The notes beneath the pieces are model-generated. The model was not told the DNA's origin, searched no databases, and worked only from the letters and a program-made list of their open reading frames with translations. Positions 50,151 to 50,255 of a DNA stretch of 50,255 nt are shown one piece after another; the stretch's first letter is position 1; every line of letters starts with the position of its first letter. The DNA comes from Paratrimastix pyriformis (lineage: Eukaryota > Preaxostyla > Paratrimastigidae): contig JAPMOS010000212.1 in the NCBI GenBank assembly GCA_027972325.1, positions 1 to 50,255 on the forward strand. Reading direction: 5' to 3'. Both the position numbers and the translations under genes were made by a program.

Positions 50151-50255
50151 GCGCTTCGGGTAAACAGCGCAAGTGGCTGCGCTCCCAGGGAGGATCCATT
50201 TGAAAACGTGAACGATTGGGGTGGCTGGGATGGTTGGCGATCCGGAAAAATTGAA
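50151..50255. other. Unassigned end of window
   Basis: About 100 bp of ordinary-composition sequence with no recognisable gene or repeat. Confidence 0.5.

Overview
The window is eukaryotic and consists almost entirely of nested transposable elements. I found no host housekeeping gene, tRNA, rRNA or CRISPR array. The organism cannot be named from this sequence. A GC-rich genome holding giant LINEs, a DIRS-like element and a piece of a Polinton-like virus fits a unicellular eukaryote or early-branching lineage, but that is inference. All LINE coding is on the minus strand, so the long plus-strand reading frames are antisense shadows.

The main actor is a large LINE (called A here). One copy, A2 (12408-21824, 9.4 kb), is bracketed by a 10-bp target-site duplication, which fixes both ends and proves that everything inside is one element. 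Its layout, 5' to 3', is: a short 5' UTR; ORF1, a membrane-anchored protein with a possible RRM-like C-terminal module; and ORF2, a giant polyprotein. ORF2 runs from a Trp-rich N-terminal region through a ubiquitin-specific-protease-like (peptidase C19) domain, AP endonuclease, reverse transcriptase, RNase H, a C-x-C-x7-H-x4-C knuckle and a C-terminal domain resembling phage Dam-type N6-adenine methyltransferases, to a tail. A short structured 3' UTR and a (CA)n tail follow. A1 (1-9325) is a second, better preserved copy.

Layout from left to right: LINE-A1 (1-9325); an AT-rich fossil of a Polinton-like/virophage-like element (9326-11909); a fragment of a related LINE, X (11910-12397 and 21825-22710), split by LINE-A2 (12408-21824); a tandem array of about 5.9-kb units made from a third, 3'-truncated LINE family, B (22711-46184), whose units carry different later insertions (a 302-bp LINE-A fragment at 25727, and three protein-coding non-autonomous elements at 32516, 38204 and 43636); a 5' piece of a fourth LINE, C, whose 5' UTR plus ORF1 start is triplicated in tandem (46185-48335); a DIRS-like fossil (48336-about 49741); and low-complexity GC-rich and polypurine DNA to the end.

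The LINE and the two small protein-coding families (NP1 and NP2) share a 3' end: an ATGTTACCC box, a 5-bp hairpin capped by a TTCG tetraloop whose stem pairs change together, and a GTATSACA terminus with a CA or CAA tail. All five insertions with both ends visible have 9-10 bp target duplications. The simplest reading is one LINE machinery mobilising its own RNA and the small elements through a shared 3' RNA structure.
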